Notes: generated from the letters alone by a model not told the origin. A stretch of 64,000 nucleotides of DNA from Occallatibacter savannae (GCF_003131205.1 NZ_QFFY01000003.1:186001-250000); one strand, 5' to 3'; counted from the stretch's first letter, positions 8,529 through 17,709 are shown. Translations and numbers: made by a program.

Positions 8529-9653
8529 TTAACGGGCCGCCAGAGCTGCCATCGCGGGCTGGAGGCCGTAGAAGGAGCACGGGTCTCCGCGGTGTGCGTG
8601 ACATCGCGCATACAGCCGGAGTGCCAGAGGCGTGGGAGTTGTATTCGCTTCATCGATCAGCGCGAAGAACTTCCACTTAATACCCTGCTCCAGAAGGCCG
8701 AGCCATGAGAGGTGCTGTATGTCCCGCTCGATATGAGCTCTGTCGTGAATGCCGGAGATTCGAGCGAGTTCATCGGCAGAACGCGTGAGGGAGCCGGCAC
8801 GGACTTGTCCGTAAGAATCCAGCTCCTTTGGTGCTGTGTCGCAGGCGCTCGCAAAAATCCGCGCCTGAATCGTGGTGAGTTGGCTGAGCAGGCCGGCGAG
8901 CTCGAAATCGGGCTCGGCGGCATCGTGGGCAGCGTTGCAATAGCTGACCAGCAGTCCGGACCAGTAATGCTAGATCCAATCGATTTCAGCCCACGACCCT
9001 TCCTCGAGAGCGCGCAGAACGAAGTCCGGGTTTGCCTGGAGGCGCATGCCTCCGGGCGCGAGCGCGAGGAGTTCCTCGGCATGCAGAGCGATTTCGAGAG
9101 CGCTCTCCAGCCTGTGGCTGCTGAGACCGCGACGGAATAGCCAGTTGGCCCGATCGGCGGCTTGCGGGGCGAGCCGCTTGACGAAGGCGATGGCAGCGGC
9201 CGTGCGAAATTCGCGGACTACATCTTCCGGTTCCGTTTGCGGCGCACTGGCTTTGATGGTTGGTTCCCAGAGGTTGAGTTCTGTCTCCCTTGGCAGCATG
9301 TACGCGATGGCCACTCCATCTTTGTCGCGGCGGACGGTTCTAGCCTGAACGGTATACCGGCCCCGGCTCGCGTCCTCCAGCCTGCCTTTTCTCTGAAAGG
9401 TGAGGGAGACGATCTGTCCTGGACTCCACTGTGCGCGGGTGACGAGATAGGCGCCACTGCTGCTGAGGTTCGCAACGGGGTTCTGGTGAGCAGTCCGTCC
9501 TTCCCAGTGGACGGCCACGAGCGCTGGGGATTCGCGACGTTCAGCGCGCGGACGATACATGAATGGCAGGCGTAACCACGATCTGGAAGAACTCAAAGAA
9601 TCCTCCGGAATCTGCGAACTATCCGGCAATGCCATCGCGGCAAGACAAAGCAT
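8529..9653 (-). pseudogene. PilZ-domain paralogue 2, interrupted by in-frame TAG
   Basis: Starting at 9653, 227 codons are open, then a TAG occurs at 8970-8972. The same frame continues open to TAA at 8529-8531 and keeps full similarity to both paralogues (WSGLL, then LYARCHAHRGD near the end). The stop falls where paralogue 1 has Gln and paralogue 3 has Leu, so a single CAG-to-TAG change would explain it. The PilZ part keeps RAERR and NLSSSG. Either a recent nonsense mutation, a sequence error, or a truncated product of 227 residues that retains the ligand-binding domain and half of the unknown domain. An alternative start is the ATG seven codons inside. Confidence 0.8.
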
Positions 9654-9753
9654 GAACTTTCCCGCGATCGCTATTTCAACTACGTGGATTCTATTGAGAG
9701 TTAAATTTAACGTTTGTGTTCGGCATCACCAGTGCGTGTGAAAAATGTCAGGA

Positions 9754-9844
9754 GCTATTAGCTGTTAGCTATTAGCTTTTAGCTTTTAGCTTTTAGCTTT
9801 TAGCTTTTAGCTTCTGGCTTTTAGCTTCTGGCTTCTGGCTACTA
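9754..9844. repeat. Degenerate 7-bp tandem array (GCTTTTA type), 13 units
   Basis: Thirteen gap-free heptamers: GCTATTA, GCTGTTA, GCTATTA, five GCTTTTA, then GCTTCTG, GCTTTTA, two GCTTCTG and GCTACTA. The central identical units flanked by diverged ones suggest expansion by slippage. It is followed within 30 bp by the dispersed hairpin, the mirror image of the arrangement at 4325-4437. Confidence 0.9.
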
Positions 9845-9870
9845 GCCTTGCCTTCGTTGACTGTATCGCT

Positions 9871-9896
9871 CCCACCCAAGCAGAGCTTGGATGGGG
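9871..9896. repeat. Dispersed hairpin, copy 2 (inverted relative to 4325-4350)
   Basis: Arms CCCACCCAAGC and GCTTGGATGGG with a 3-nt loop. Its reverse complement is the hairpin at 4325-4350, and the bases between hairpin and array (GCCTTCG and neighbours) are also shared. Confidence 0.8.
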
Positions 9897-10097
9897 CACC
9901 CGGGCACGCGGCGGGTGCGGAGCGAGATGTCGTGTTCCTTGTCACATGTCTTGACACATGACTACCCCCGCCCCCTCCCCATATTGCTTGTAAACAACAG
10001 CATTGTTTCGTTGGACTTACAGCGGGAGAGCGGCCGCAAGTGTATCTCCGGATTGGACTTATGCACAATCTATGTCATAACAAAGGACTTAGAAGCA

Positions 10098-10190
10098 GGG
10101 ACAAAGGGACAGAGGGACAGAGGCACCGAGGGACAAAGGCAACGAGGGAGTAGGGACAGAGGGACTAAAGAACGAGGGGATAAGGGGCGA
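10098..10190. repeat. Degenerate 8-bp tandem array (GGGACAGA type), 12 units
   Basis: Twelve units, nine of 8 bp and three of 7 bp, built from GGGACAAA, GGGACAGA, GGCACCGA, GGCAACGA and variants. Purely purine-rich on the plus strand. A related purine-rich array (GAGGGAAC/AAGGGGAC) lies at 34449-34526. Confidence 0.85.
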
Positions 10191-10462
10191 GATTCATAGG
10201 AGATTCTCCTGGAGCCGTCATGTTTGCGCGGGCGATGCATATATCTCAAGTATGACGAAACGCGCGCAATAGACTGCAAATTCGCTACGGTGTTTTTTGC
10301 CTTTGGGATCTGCAGTTTAGGGGGTCGATGTTGAGAACGGTTCTTGACGTCGGGTTAGAGTGAACCCCATTGCTGAGACAGTTCGAGACGGATCGACGCC
10401 AGCTCATCGCAGGAGGCGCCGGCGGATAGGGTACAGCTTCGCCCCTGGATTCGATAGCCGTT

Positions 10463-11533
10463 CTACTTCTCGAGGGCGAGGGCACCAGAAGGGGTCATGG
10501 GAACGCCGTAGAAGTTCTGGGCGGTGCCGCGGTGGCCATTGCACCGGGCGTAGAGTTGAAGGCCCAGGTTCGTCAGCGCAATTGTGGTGTCGGTCATCTG
10601 CTGGAAAAATGCTGACTTCTCTCGAGGCGCGATGAGCCCGATGTCGGCCATGTAATTGAGTTCGCGGTCGAGCTTGATGAGGTCAGCGGACCCGGAGAAG
10701 CGCACCAGATCAGCCGCATTCCATTTGAGTGGGCGGGTATACATAGTGCCCTGGGCCCCAGAGACTTTGGAGGATTTGGCGGCAGCAGCCGACAGGATGC
10801 GCATGTGGAGCATTTTCAGCTGGCTGAGAAGATCTACAAAAGCGACGATCGACTGGTCATCGCCGGTAGAACTGCACGAGGCGGCGAGGAGGCCCGCCCA
10901 GAACTGGAGCATCCACTTGTCGTCGGAAGACCAAGATCCGGCCTCCAGGATGCGCATTGCGATTTCGGGCAGAGCGCGAAGATGGTCTTCTTCCACGGCG
11001 GCCCCGAGCATTCTCTCGGCCTTGCGAGCAATCTCGATGGCATTTTCAAGACGGTAGTTGCTCAGTTCTTCATGGAGAAGACGGCTCACAGCGACGCGTG
11101 TTTCCGGCGAGATGCGGCTTAGAAAGGAGATGGTCTGCGCCACACGGAACTCGCGCAGGATATCTTCCGGCTCGTTTTGTAACTCGGCACTCTTGAGCGG
11201 GCTCTGCCACAGGCGGAGGTCGGCGCCGGGAGGGAGCAGGAAAGAGACCGCGACTCCGTCATTGTCCCAACGAACAGCCTTGGCCTGGACGGAGAAGGCG
11301 TTCTCCTTTTCAGGAGGGCCGCTTCGCTGGAGGGTGAGTGACACGACTTCGCCGGGCTCCCAGCGTTCCTGGGTGAGGAGGAATGCACCCGTGCAGCTGA
11401 TGTCTCTCACCGAATTCAGCCGCGGGTAGGGTCCCTTCCAGTGGTAAGCAGCAAGCGCTGGCGCATTGCGTCTTTCGGCGCGCCGGTCCTGCCCGGTTGA
11501 GTGTCCATCGAAGCGGGAATTGGAATTCGCCAT
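10463..11533 (-). CDS. PilZ-domain protein with conserved unknown C-terminal domain, paralogue 3
   Basis: A 356-residue intact member of the trio. The PilZ ligand motif is RRAERR (about residues 17-22), and DISCTG supplies the second motif. The C-terminal part aligns with paralogue 1 across its length (EFR...ISF, WAGLLA, LYARCNGHRG, FYG). No membrane segment. As with its paralogues I infer a c-di-GMP-responsive cytoplasmic protein; the output partner is unknown. About 800 bp of repeats separate it from paralogue 2, so the trio is unlikely to be a single operon. Confidence 0.85.
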   Translation of the reverse strand: MANSNSRFDGHSTGQDRRAERRNAPALAAYHWKGPYPRLNSVRDISCTGAFLLTQERWEPGEVVSLTLQRSGPPEKENAFSVQAKAVRWDNDGVAVSFLLPPGADLRLWQSPLKSAELQNEPEDILREFRVAQTISFLSRISPETRVAVSRLLHEELSNYRLENAIEIARKAERMLGAAVEEDHLRALPEIAMRILEAGSWSSDDKWMLQFWAGLLAASCSSTGDDQSIVAFVDLLSQLKMLHMRILSAAAAKSSKVSGAQGTMYTRPLKWNAADLVRFSGSADLIKLDRELNYMADIGLIAPREKSAFFQQMTDTTIALTNLGLQLYARCNGHRGTAQNFYGVPMTPSGALALEK

Positions 11534-11725
11534 ACGACCCTCAGGTGATCAAACCGCGCCGGTCACGGAGTATAAAGACGATAAGGAATCAGCGCAGGCC
11601 GCGGCTGGCGGCGGGGCGCCGTACAAGTGACAATCTTACTCCTGAACATCCCACGTTTATGGGAGGGACCCTCATTACTTTGGGTACATACCGGGAGTTT
11701 TCGGCTGTAGACGGAATAGGGTACG

Positions 11726-12076
11726 TTGGATAATAGAAATAACCCAAGACCGTTGAACCGATCGTTGGAGCATACGGCGAATTTGCTGCGAGGTGCTGTG
11801 TCGATACTCCTGCTCACTGAGATATTCGCGGCGGGCAGTCTCCTGAGCGCTGTCTGCTGCTGCCTGCTCGAGGTGGCCATGGTGGCGGAGATCCGCCGGG
11901 GACTTACGGGTTGGGATACGCCTGACCTGCAGCGGGACATTGTCGTGACCTTCCGTAGCCATCGGAGGTTCTATCCATCGAGTCCTTTGCGGCGAGCCTT
12001 CGTTGTGTCGTCGATGGTTCTGGGGTTCTGCATCGCGGGCCTGGTGATGATCCATCGGACGACTCACACGCTGTAA
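11726..12076 (+). CDS. Possible small membrane protein
   Basis: A 116-codon frame starting at TTG 11726 with two hydrophobic stretches (about residues 22-52 and 91-108) and a polar, positively charged middle, a plausible two-pass membrane protein. The ribosome site is weak (AATAGG upstream), no family is recognised, and it stands alone between the PilZ gene and a repeat field. Could be spurious. Confidence 0.35.
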   Translation: MDNRNNPRPLNRSLEHTANLLRGAVSILLLTEIFAAGSLLSAVCCCLLEVAMVAEIRRGLTGWDTPDLQRDIVVTFRSHRRFYPSSPLRRAFVVSSMVLGFCIAGLVMIHRTTHTL

Positions 12077-12599
12077 GCCTGGGTAGAAAGCATCCCTCAG
12101 GGGCTAAAGCCCGGGGGCGTTTTGCAGGGCTTTTCGGCACGACTGAAGTCGTGCCCTGACGCTTCTTGCTACGGCGATGATCTGGCAGGCGAAGCGGCTT
12201 TCAGTCGTGCCCTCATACACCGTCCCTACGGGACTCATGTTTGCCTAATCTACGAACCCCGCGCTGAAGCGCGGGGCTAACAACCTTTGCGCCTAACGGC
12301 GCGTTCTGGCACGACTGAAGTCGTGCCCTTTCAAAACCCGGCCGTTTCGGACTCTTACAGCAAGCCGTGAAGTCGTGCCCTGATACAGGGCTCCTCAAGG
12401 TCGAGTTCTTCAGCAAGCTGTAAAGTCGTGCCCTGATACAGGGCTCCTCAGGGCTGAGTTCTTCAGGAACCTATTGAGTTCTTCGGCAAACTGCAAAGTC
12501 TTGCGCTTTCGAAGTTGCGGCTTGCCCGGAGTTCTCACGCAGACGCTGTAGGCCGGCGGCATCGAACTCCGGTTTGTGCGGTGGAATTAGACTTGGCTC
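12077..12599. repeat. Cluster of stem-TGAA-stem hairpins and a 53-bp direct repeat
   Basis: No gene. Perfect 8-bp-arm hairpins with loop TGAA: 12136-12155 (GGCACGAC/GTCGTGCC), 12257-12276 (CCCCGCGC/GCGCGGGG) and 12308-12327 (same arms as the first). A GGGCTAAAGCCC hairpin lies near 12102-12114. A segment starting AGTCGTGCCCTGATACAGGG at 12371 is repeated at 12424, a 53-bp period. The stretch GTGCCCTTTCAAAACCC followed by GGCCGTTTCGGACT (about 12322-12352) recurs near 22027. Confidence 0.85.
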
Positions 12600-13028
12600 A
12601 TGAACGCGACTCCTGCCCGTACAAGCAACGACGAACTGCTGCGACAAGCAACGCTTGCTGCTGAGAAGTCCTACTCGCCGTATTCAAATTTCAAGGTGGG
12701 AGCTGCTCTGTTGCTGGAAAACGGTCAGGTCGTGACCGGGACAAATGTGGAGAACGTGAGCTTCGGGTTGACGATCTGCGCCGAGCGGGCGGCGCTGGTG
12801 CGAGCGGTGAGCGAGTTTGGGCCTGAGATTCGGATCGTTGCGGTTGCTGTTGCCAACCTGAACAAGGCGGCCAGCCCGCCTTGCGGCGCCTGCCGGCAGA
12901 TGCTGGCGGAGTTTGCGAGCGCGGATGCCGCGATCGTCTTTCCAGCTGCGGCAGGGGTGACCACAATGCGCTTCGAAGAGGTTCTGCCCCTCGGCTTCGA
13001 TATGCAGTTGAAAGACAAGGCGCGCTGA
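12600..13028 (+). CDS. cdd: Cytidine deaminase
   Basis: A 142-residue protein of normal length for the tetrameric class. The zinc and catalytic residues are all visible: C60-A-E62 (TICAERAAL) and P94-C95-G-A-C98. The substrate-binding FKVGAAL and NVEN segments are also present. It deaminates cytidine and deoxycytidine to uridine and deoxyuridine in the cytosol. The start is the ATG at 12600; the ribosome site is weak. It is followed within 130 bp by the pyrimidine nucleoside phosphorylase and the nucleoside transporter, so a salvage unit is likely. Confidence 0.95.
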   Translation: MNATPARTSNDELLRQATLAAEKSYSPYSNFKVGAALLLENGQVVTGTNVENVSFGLTICAERAALVRAVSEFGPEIRIVAVAVANLNKAASPPCGACRQMLAEFASADAAIVFPAAAGVTTMRFEEVLPLGFDMQLKDKAR

Positions 13029-13105
13029 GCCGCTGCGCGGGCGCCGGTCTTGCGGGATGGCGCTCACAGACGAGTCTCACCGGTTGCGATAATCTCAACA
13101 GTCCA

Positions 13106-13162
13106 GAAATAGAGGTTGGGCTTCATGCCTGACCTGAAATAGAGGTTGGGCTTCATGCCTGA
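13106..13162 (+). promoter_or_regulatory. Tandem duplication of the deoA ribosome site and start, with 5-codon leader
   Basis: A 27-bp block (GAAATAGAGGTTGGGCTTCA plus TGCCTGA) occurs at 13106-13132 and again at 13136-13162, a 30-bp period. Each copy carries an AGAGG ribosome site and an ATG (13125 and 13155). The second ATG opens deoA; the first, in the same frame, encodes Met-Pro-Asp-Leu-Lys and stops at TAG 13140-13142, eleven bases before the real start. Confidence 0.75.
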
Positions 13163-14543
13163 ACGAGAAGACGCAGGTTCGGCTGCATCCCTGCACATGG
13201 TCGACCTGATCCGGAAGATGCGGGATGGTGGCGGTCTGGATGAGCGCGAGATCGGGTTCATCGTGGAAGGCGCTGCGAACGAATCGATACCGATCGAACA
13301 GCTTTCTGCGTGGCTGATGGCGGCCTGGATGAACGGTCTCTCCATTGCAGAAACGCGGGCGCTCGCGATCGCGATGCGCGACTCGGGAGAGAAGCTCGAC
13401 TCTTCACATCTAGGCAGGCCGGCGGTGGATAAGCACTCGACCGGAGGTGTCGGGGATAAGACGAGCTTTCTGGTTGCACCGCTGGCGGCTGCATGCGGAG
13501 TGGCTGTACCGATGATCAGCGGGCGGGCGCTAGGCCACACAGGCGGCACGCTCGACAAGCTTGACTCGATTCCGGGCTTTCGTTCCGCCTTATCGCTTCC
13601 GGAATTCGAAACGGTGGTGAAGCAGTGTGGAGTCGCGATTGTGAGCCAGACCCCAACGCTGGTTCCGGCGGATCGGGTTCTGTATGCGTTGCGCGACCGG
13701 ACGGGGACAGTGGAAGACCCTGGACTGATTTGCGCATCGATTTTGAGCAAGAAGCTGGCAGCCGGTCTGCGCGGGCTTGTACTGGATGTGAAGACGGGAT
13801 CGGGCGCATTCCTGCGGAAGCGCGAGGACGCGGAGTTTCTTGCGGCGCTGATGGTGGCGACAGCGGAGAGCGCCGGGACGCACACGGTGGCGCTGATGAC
13901 AGACATGAGCCAGCCGCTGGGCAGGACTGCGGGCAACTGGATTGAGATTGCCGAGTGTGTGGAATTGCTGCAAGGTGAGGCGGGCGGAAGCAATGCGGAT
14001 CTGCGCGAGTTGTCGCTGCAGCTTGCAGGGTGGATGATCCACCTGGGCGGGAAGACGGAGACTGCTGAGCAGGGATACGAGGCTGCGGCTGCGGCGCTTG
14101 CGAATGGAAGCGGTCTGCGGGTCTTCAAGGAGATGGTTCGCGCGCAAGGCGGAGATGTGACGGTCTTTGAAGATTTGCAAAGCTCCCACAGACCGGGGGC
14201 AAGACTGGAGCTTAAGGCGTGGAAGACGGGTTACGTGTCGCAGATGGACACGATGGAACTGGGCTGGGCCGTGCAGCGGCTCGGCGCCGGTCGCCTGAGG
14301 GCAGGAGAACCGGTGGACCCGCATGCAGGAGTGGAGTTCCATGCGCGCCGTGGAGTTCACGTCGAAGCGGGTCAGCCGTTCGCAACGCTTTTCGCGAGCG
14401 ACGAGACGATGCTGGCGGAGCCGAGCGAACGCATCAAGCGGGCCGTGACTATTTCCGATGAGGCTCCCGAAGAGGTACCGCTCGTGAGCCTCATCTTCAC
14501 GCGGGAAAACGCGGAGCGCTACCTCCGCGATGCAGTAAGGTAG
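13155..14543 (+). CDS. deoA: Thymidine/pyrimidine-nucleoside phosphorylase
   Basis: A 462-residue protein. The family signature DKHSTGGVGDK is at about residues 92-102, followed by SGRALGHTGGTLDKLDSIPG. A C-terminal domain with HAGVEFHARRG matches the pyrimidine-phosphorylase C-terminal fold. It phosphorolyses thymidine and/or uridine to the base and (deoxy)ribose-1-phosphate. Whether it is a strict DeoA or a broad Pdp is not decidable by eye. ATG 13155 is preferred over TTG 13146 because of the AGAGG spacing. Downstream is nupC. Confidence 0.93.
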   Translation: MPEREDAGSAASLHMVDLIRKMRDGGGLDEREIGFIVEGAANESIPIEQLSAWLMAAWMNGLSIAETRALAIAMRDSGEKLDSSHLGRPAVDKHSTGGVGDKTSFLVAPLAAACGVAVPMISGRALGHTGGTLDKLDSIPGFRSALSLPEFETVVKQCGVAIVSQTPTLVPADRVLYALRDRTGTVEDPGLICASILSKKLAAGLRGLVLDVKTGSGAFLRKREDAEFLAALMVATAESAGTHTVALMTDMSQPLGRTAGNWIEIAECVELLQGEAGGSNADLRELSLQLAGWMIHLGGKTETAEQGYEAAAAALANGSGLRVFKEMVRAQGGDVTVFEDLQSSHRPGARLELKAWKTGYVSQMDTMELGWAVQRLGAGRLRAGEPVDPHAGVEFHARRGVHVEAGQPFATLFASDETMLAEPSERIKRAVTISDEAPEEVPLVSLIFTRENAERYLRDAVR

Positions 14544-14662
14544 GGAAAATAGCTGAGTTGAAGCTTCGACGCGAACCTGTATCCGGTGTATGTGAGATCA
14601 CTGGCCGAGTATTTGAACTGCGAGAAGCTGAAGCTGGAACGGCTTTGCTCAAGGAGCGCTGA

Positions 14663-15895
14663 TTGCAACGTTTCACCGGTGTGTTAGGGATCGTGGCCGT
14701 GCTGCTGGCGGCGTGGTTGTTTTCGACGGACCGACGGAGCATTCGCTGGCGCACGGTCGCGTGGGGGTTGAGCCTTCAGTTCCTGTTCGCGTTTTTTGTC
14801 CTGCGATTCGACTTCGGGCAGCGAGCGATGTATTGGGCAGGCGGTGTGGTAACGAAGATGCTGAGCGCAACGGCTGCGGGCACTTCGGTCCTTTTCGGAA
14901 AGCTGGGAACGCCGGACACTTCGCTGGGCTCGATCTTTGCGTTTCAAGTGCTTCCGACGATTATTTTTATTTCGGCGTTCTTTGCGGTGATGTATCACAT
15001 CGGCCTGATGCAGATCATCATTCGCGCGCTCGCATGGGTCATGCTGAAAACGATGCGCATCTCCGGTGCCGAGAGCATGAACGTGGCGGCATCGATTTTC
15101 ATGGGGCAGACGGAGGCTCCGCTGACGATCAGGCCGTTTCTTGCCGGAGCTACACGCAGCGAGCTGATGACGATCATGACGAGCGGAATGGCGCACGTAA
15201 GCGGCGGCATCATGGCGATGTATATCTCTCAAGGGATCGAAGCGCGGCACCTTCTTTCCGCAGTGATCATGACGTCGCCGGGCACGATCCTGATGGCGAA
15301 GATGCTCGTACCGGAGACGGAGGTTCCTGCGACGGAAGGCAAGGTTGTCATCCCGAAGAGCGAGGAGCATGCGGAAGAGAACCTCATTGGAGCGATTGCG
15401 CGGGGCACGATCGACGGCGGCAAACTGGCACTGAATGTGGCCATCATGCTGATCAGCTTTCTGGCCTTGGTGGCGTTGCTTGACATGCTGCTTGGGTGGG
15501 TCCACCTGCACGCAGGGTTTCATTGGGTTCCGGGCAGCCTGGGGGAGATTCTCGGCTACGTGTTCTGGCCGGTGGCGTGGCTGATCGGCGTGCCTGCGCA
15601 GGACTGCAGCCTGATTGGAAATCTGCTGGGCACGCGCATGGCTCTCAACGAGGTGATCGCCTACATTGCGCTGGGAGCGCATAAGGCGATGATTCTGCCG
15701 AGGTCGTTTACGATTGCGACGTTTGCGCTTTGCGGGTTTGCCAATCTGGGGTCGATTGGAATGCAGATCGGCGGGATTGGGGCTCTGGTGCCGGAGCGTC
15801 GCAATGATCTAGCGCGGCTCGGAGTACGGGCGATGCTGGCGGGAACGATGGCCAATCTGATTTCTGCTTCGATTGCGGGGATGTTTCTCGGGTAG
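14663..15895 (+). CDS. nupC: Concentrative nucleoside transporter (NupC/CNT family)
   Basis: A 410-residue integral membrane protein with TTG start 14663, preceded six bases earlier by AAGGAG (14651-14656). CNT features: a first helix pair, the GQTEAPLTI motif (about residues 150-160), SGMAHVSGGIMA, and the C-terminal domain with GTRMALNEVIAY and CGFANLGSIGMQIGGIG. It imports nucleosides with Na+ or H+ across the inner membrane. Placed after cdd and deoA, it would feed their substrates. Confidence 0.93.
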   Translation: MQRFTGVLGIVAVLLAAWLFSTDRRSIRWRTVAWGLSLQFLFAFFVLRFDFGQRAMYWAGGVVTKMLSATAAGTSVLFGKLGTPDTSLGSIFAFQVLPTIIFISAFFAVMYHIGLMQIIIRALAWVMLKTMRISGAESMNVAASIFMGQTEAPLTIRPFLAGATRSELMTIMTSGMAHVSGGIMAMYISQGIEARHLLSAVIMTSPGTILMAKMLVPETEVPATEGKVVIPKSEEHAEENLIGAIARGTIDGGKLALNVAIMLISFLALVALLDMLLGWVHLHAGFHWVPGSLGEILGYVFWPVAWLIGVPAQDCSLIGNLLGTRMALNEVIAYIALGAHKAMILPRSFTIATFALCGFANLGSIGMQIGGIGALVPERRNDLARLGVRAMLAGTMANLISASIAGMFLG

Positions 15896-16050
15896 CTGTT
15901 GGAGCTCAGTGGCTATCGGGGTCCACAGGGCAACGACGGAGTGCATTTGCGCTTCCAAAACTGCAGGCTCTGGGACGGGCAAGGTAAGGGACTGAGACGA
16001 ACCTTAGAGCAAGTTTTATATTTCTGAGTTCTTTGTCCGGCGCATAGATT

Positions 16051-17709
16051 ATGGCTCATTCTTCGATGGTCCACCCGGTGCACGACGACCCAGCGCCTCC
16101 GGCTGCCCCGGAACGAGGTCCAGGGAAAAAGCACAGGATACGCAGGAAGGTCAGAAGCATCTGGCAGGAGGCTCCGCTGTGGGTGCACATCGCAATTGTG
16201 GCGGCTGGGGCTTTGCTTGCAGGGGCAACGGTGTTTATCAGCGCGAACTGGCCGTACCGCCATCGCAAGATACACGCGATGCTCGAGGACGTATTGACGA
16301 GTGATGTGAAGTTCACGGGCTATCACCGCGTGTACTTCCCTCGCCCGGGATTTGAAGCTACCGGGATTACGATTCGACGGAAGACGGCACCTGCGGGAAC
16401 TCCACCGCTGGGGCGGATCGAGTCGATGAAGGTCGTGGGGACGTGGAGCGATCTCATCATGCTGCGGCGGAGGGTGGAGCAGGTCGAGGTAACCGGCTTT
16501 CACATTGTTATTCCGGCGGTCGGCAGCACTGCGAGCAGGTTGAGTTTTCCGGCTGGAAGTTCGAAGGAGTTCGGCGGGCCGGACACGATGATCGAGAGGA
16601 TGATTGTTCACGACAGCATCCTGGAGATTCTTCGCGATAGCGGAAAGCCGCTCGCGTTTCCTATCAAGCAGGTGGAACTCACCAATCTGCATAAAGGTGA
16701 AGCGTTCACGTACGCGGTGGACATGACGAATGCGATCCCGCGGGGCCGGATTCTTGCGAGAGGCAGCATGGGGCCGATCCGCGCGCACGATTTCAATGGG
16801 ACGCCGCTGAGCGGAACCTTCGCATTTACGGGTGTGAATCTGCATGATGTGGGGGAGATCAGCGGAACGCTGGATTCGCGAGGGGAGTTCAAGGGCTCGA
16901 TTGGAGAGATGAGGGTAGAGGCTTCGGAGACAACGGCCAACTTTGCCGTTCAAGACGGTAAGCCGACGCGTGTGGATGGCACGCTGCAGGGCTCGCTGCG
17001 TGGAGCCAACGGAGATTTGACGGTGCAGTCGATCGAGTTGAAGATCGGGCCGACGACGATACAGGCGAGGGGATCGATCGAGGGCAGTCCGAAGAAGACG
17101 AACTTCGACATCAGTGTTGATCGCGGGCGGGCTGAGGACCTGATGAGGCCATTTATTCATCGGGATGTGCCGATCACCGGCCCAGTCACGTTGAAGAGCC
17201 ACGCATACCTTGGGCCTCCAGGGGACGGTTTTATCGCCAGACTGCGGCTGAACGGCAGCTTCGACGTGCCTGCTGAGAAGTTGACCGACAAGGATACGGA
17301 AAAAAGCCTTTCTGCATTCAGCCAGAGGGCGCAAGGAAAGCAGAAGAATACTGGGCTCGAAGCAGATCCGAACGCGCCGGCACCCGGAACAGATGTGGTG
17401 TCTTCGCTGCGCGGGCCGGCAAAGGTTGAGGATGGAGTGGCTTCGACATCGCACCTTGAATTTCGAATTCCGGGAGCGATGGCGACTCTCGTGGGGACAT
17501 TTCGATTTCACGATGATGCGGTGCACCTGACTGGCGATCTGAAGATGGACACGGACATTTCGCATACGGCGACTGGATTCAAGTCGTTTTTGCTGAAGCC
17601 GCTTGCGCCGTTCTTCAAGAAGAAGAATGCGGGCGCGGTGATCCCGATTGCGGTTACGGGGTTGCCCGGGCACTACAAGGTTTCGCAAAATCTGGCGCAC
17701 ACTAAGTAG
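16051..17709 (+). CDS. AsmA-like membrane-anchored protein
   Basis: 552 residues: a basic N-terminal cytoplasmic stretch, one TM helix (about residues 48-70), then a long repetitive beta-rich part with recurring 'GxxxGxF/L...G' strands (RILARGSMGP, SGTFAFTG, SGTLDSRGEFKG, TIQARGSIEG). This is the pattern of AsmA/DUF748-type proteins, envelope proteins thought to bridge or transfer lipid between membranes. An N-terminal disordered segment is Pro-rich. Assignment is by architecture; the specific role is unknown. It ends 115 bp before the lysozyme-fold gene. Confidence 0.75.
   Translation: MAHSSMVHPVHDDPAPPAAPERGPGKKHRIRRKVRSIWQEAPLWVHIAIVAAGALLAGATVFISANWPYRHRKIHAMLEDVLTSDVKFTGYHRVYFPRPGFEATGITIRRKTAPAGTPPLGRIESMKVVGTWSDLIMLRRRVEQVEVTGFHIVIPAVGSTASRLSFPAGSSKEFGGPDTMIERMIVHDSILEILRDSGKPLAFPIKQVELTNLHKGEAFTYAVDMTNAIPRGRILARGSMGPIRAHDFNGTPLSGTFAFTGVNLHDVGEISGTLDSRGEFKGSIGEMRVEASETTANFAVQDGKPTRVDGTLQGSLRGANGDLTVQSIELKIGPTTIQARGSIEGSPKKTNFDISVDRGRAEDLMRPFIHRDVPITGPVTLKSHAYLGPPGDGFIARLRLNGSFDVPAEKLTDKDTEKSLSAFSQRAQGKQKNTGLEADPNAPAPGTDVVSSLRGPAKVEDGVASTSHLEFRIPGAMATLVGTFRFHDDAVHLTGDLKMDTDISHTATGFKSFLLKPLAPFFKKKNAGAVIPIAVTGLPGHYKVSQNLAHTK

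Larger units (their letters stand above)
9654..10462. other. Intergenic region filled with repeats
   Basis: No supported gene in about 800 bp. From left to right: heptamer array (9754-9844), spacer, hairpin (9871-9896), a C-rich stretch with GCTTGTAAACAA (about 9964-10000) that recurs at about 22810-22842, an 8-bp array (10098-10190), and a GACTGCAAA box near 10270. ORFs crossing these repeats are repeat artefacts. Confidence 0.7.

Noticed and set aside
3558..9844. CRISPR-like appearance of the tandem arrays
   Set aside because: Units are 7-8 bp with no unique spacers and no cas genes; these are short tandem repeats.
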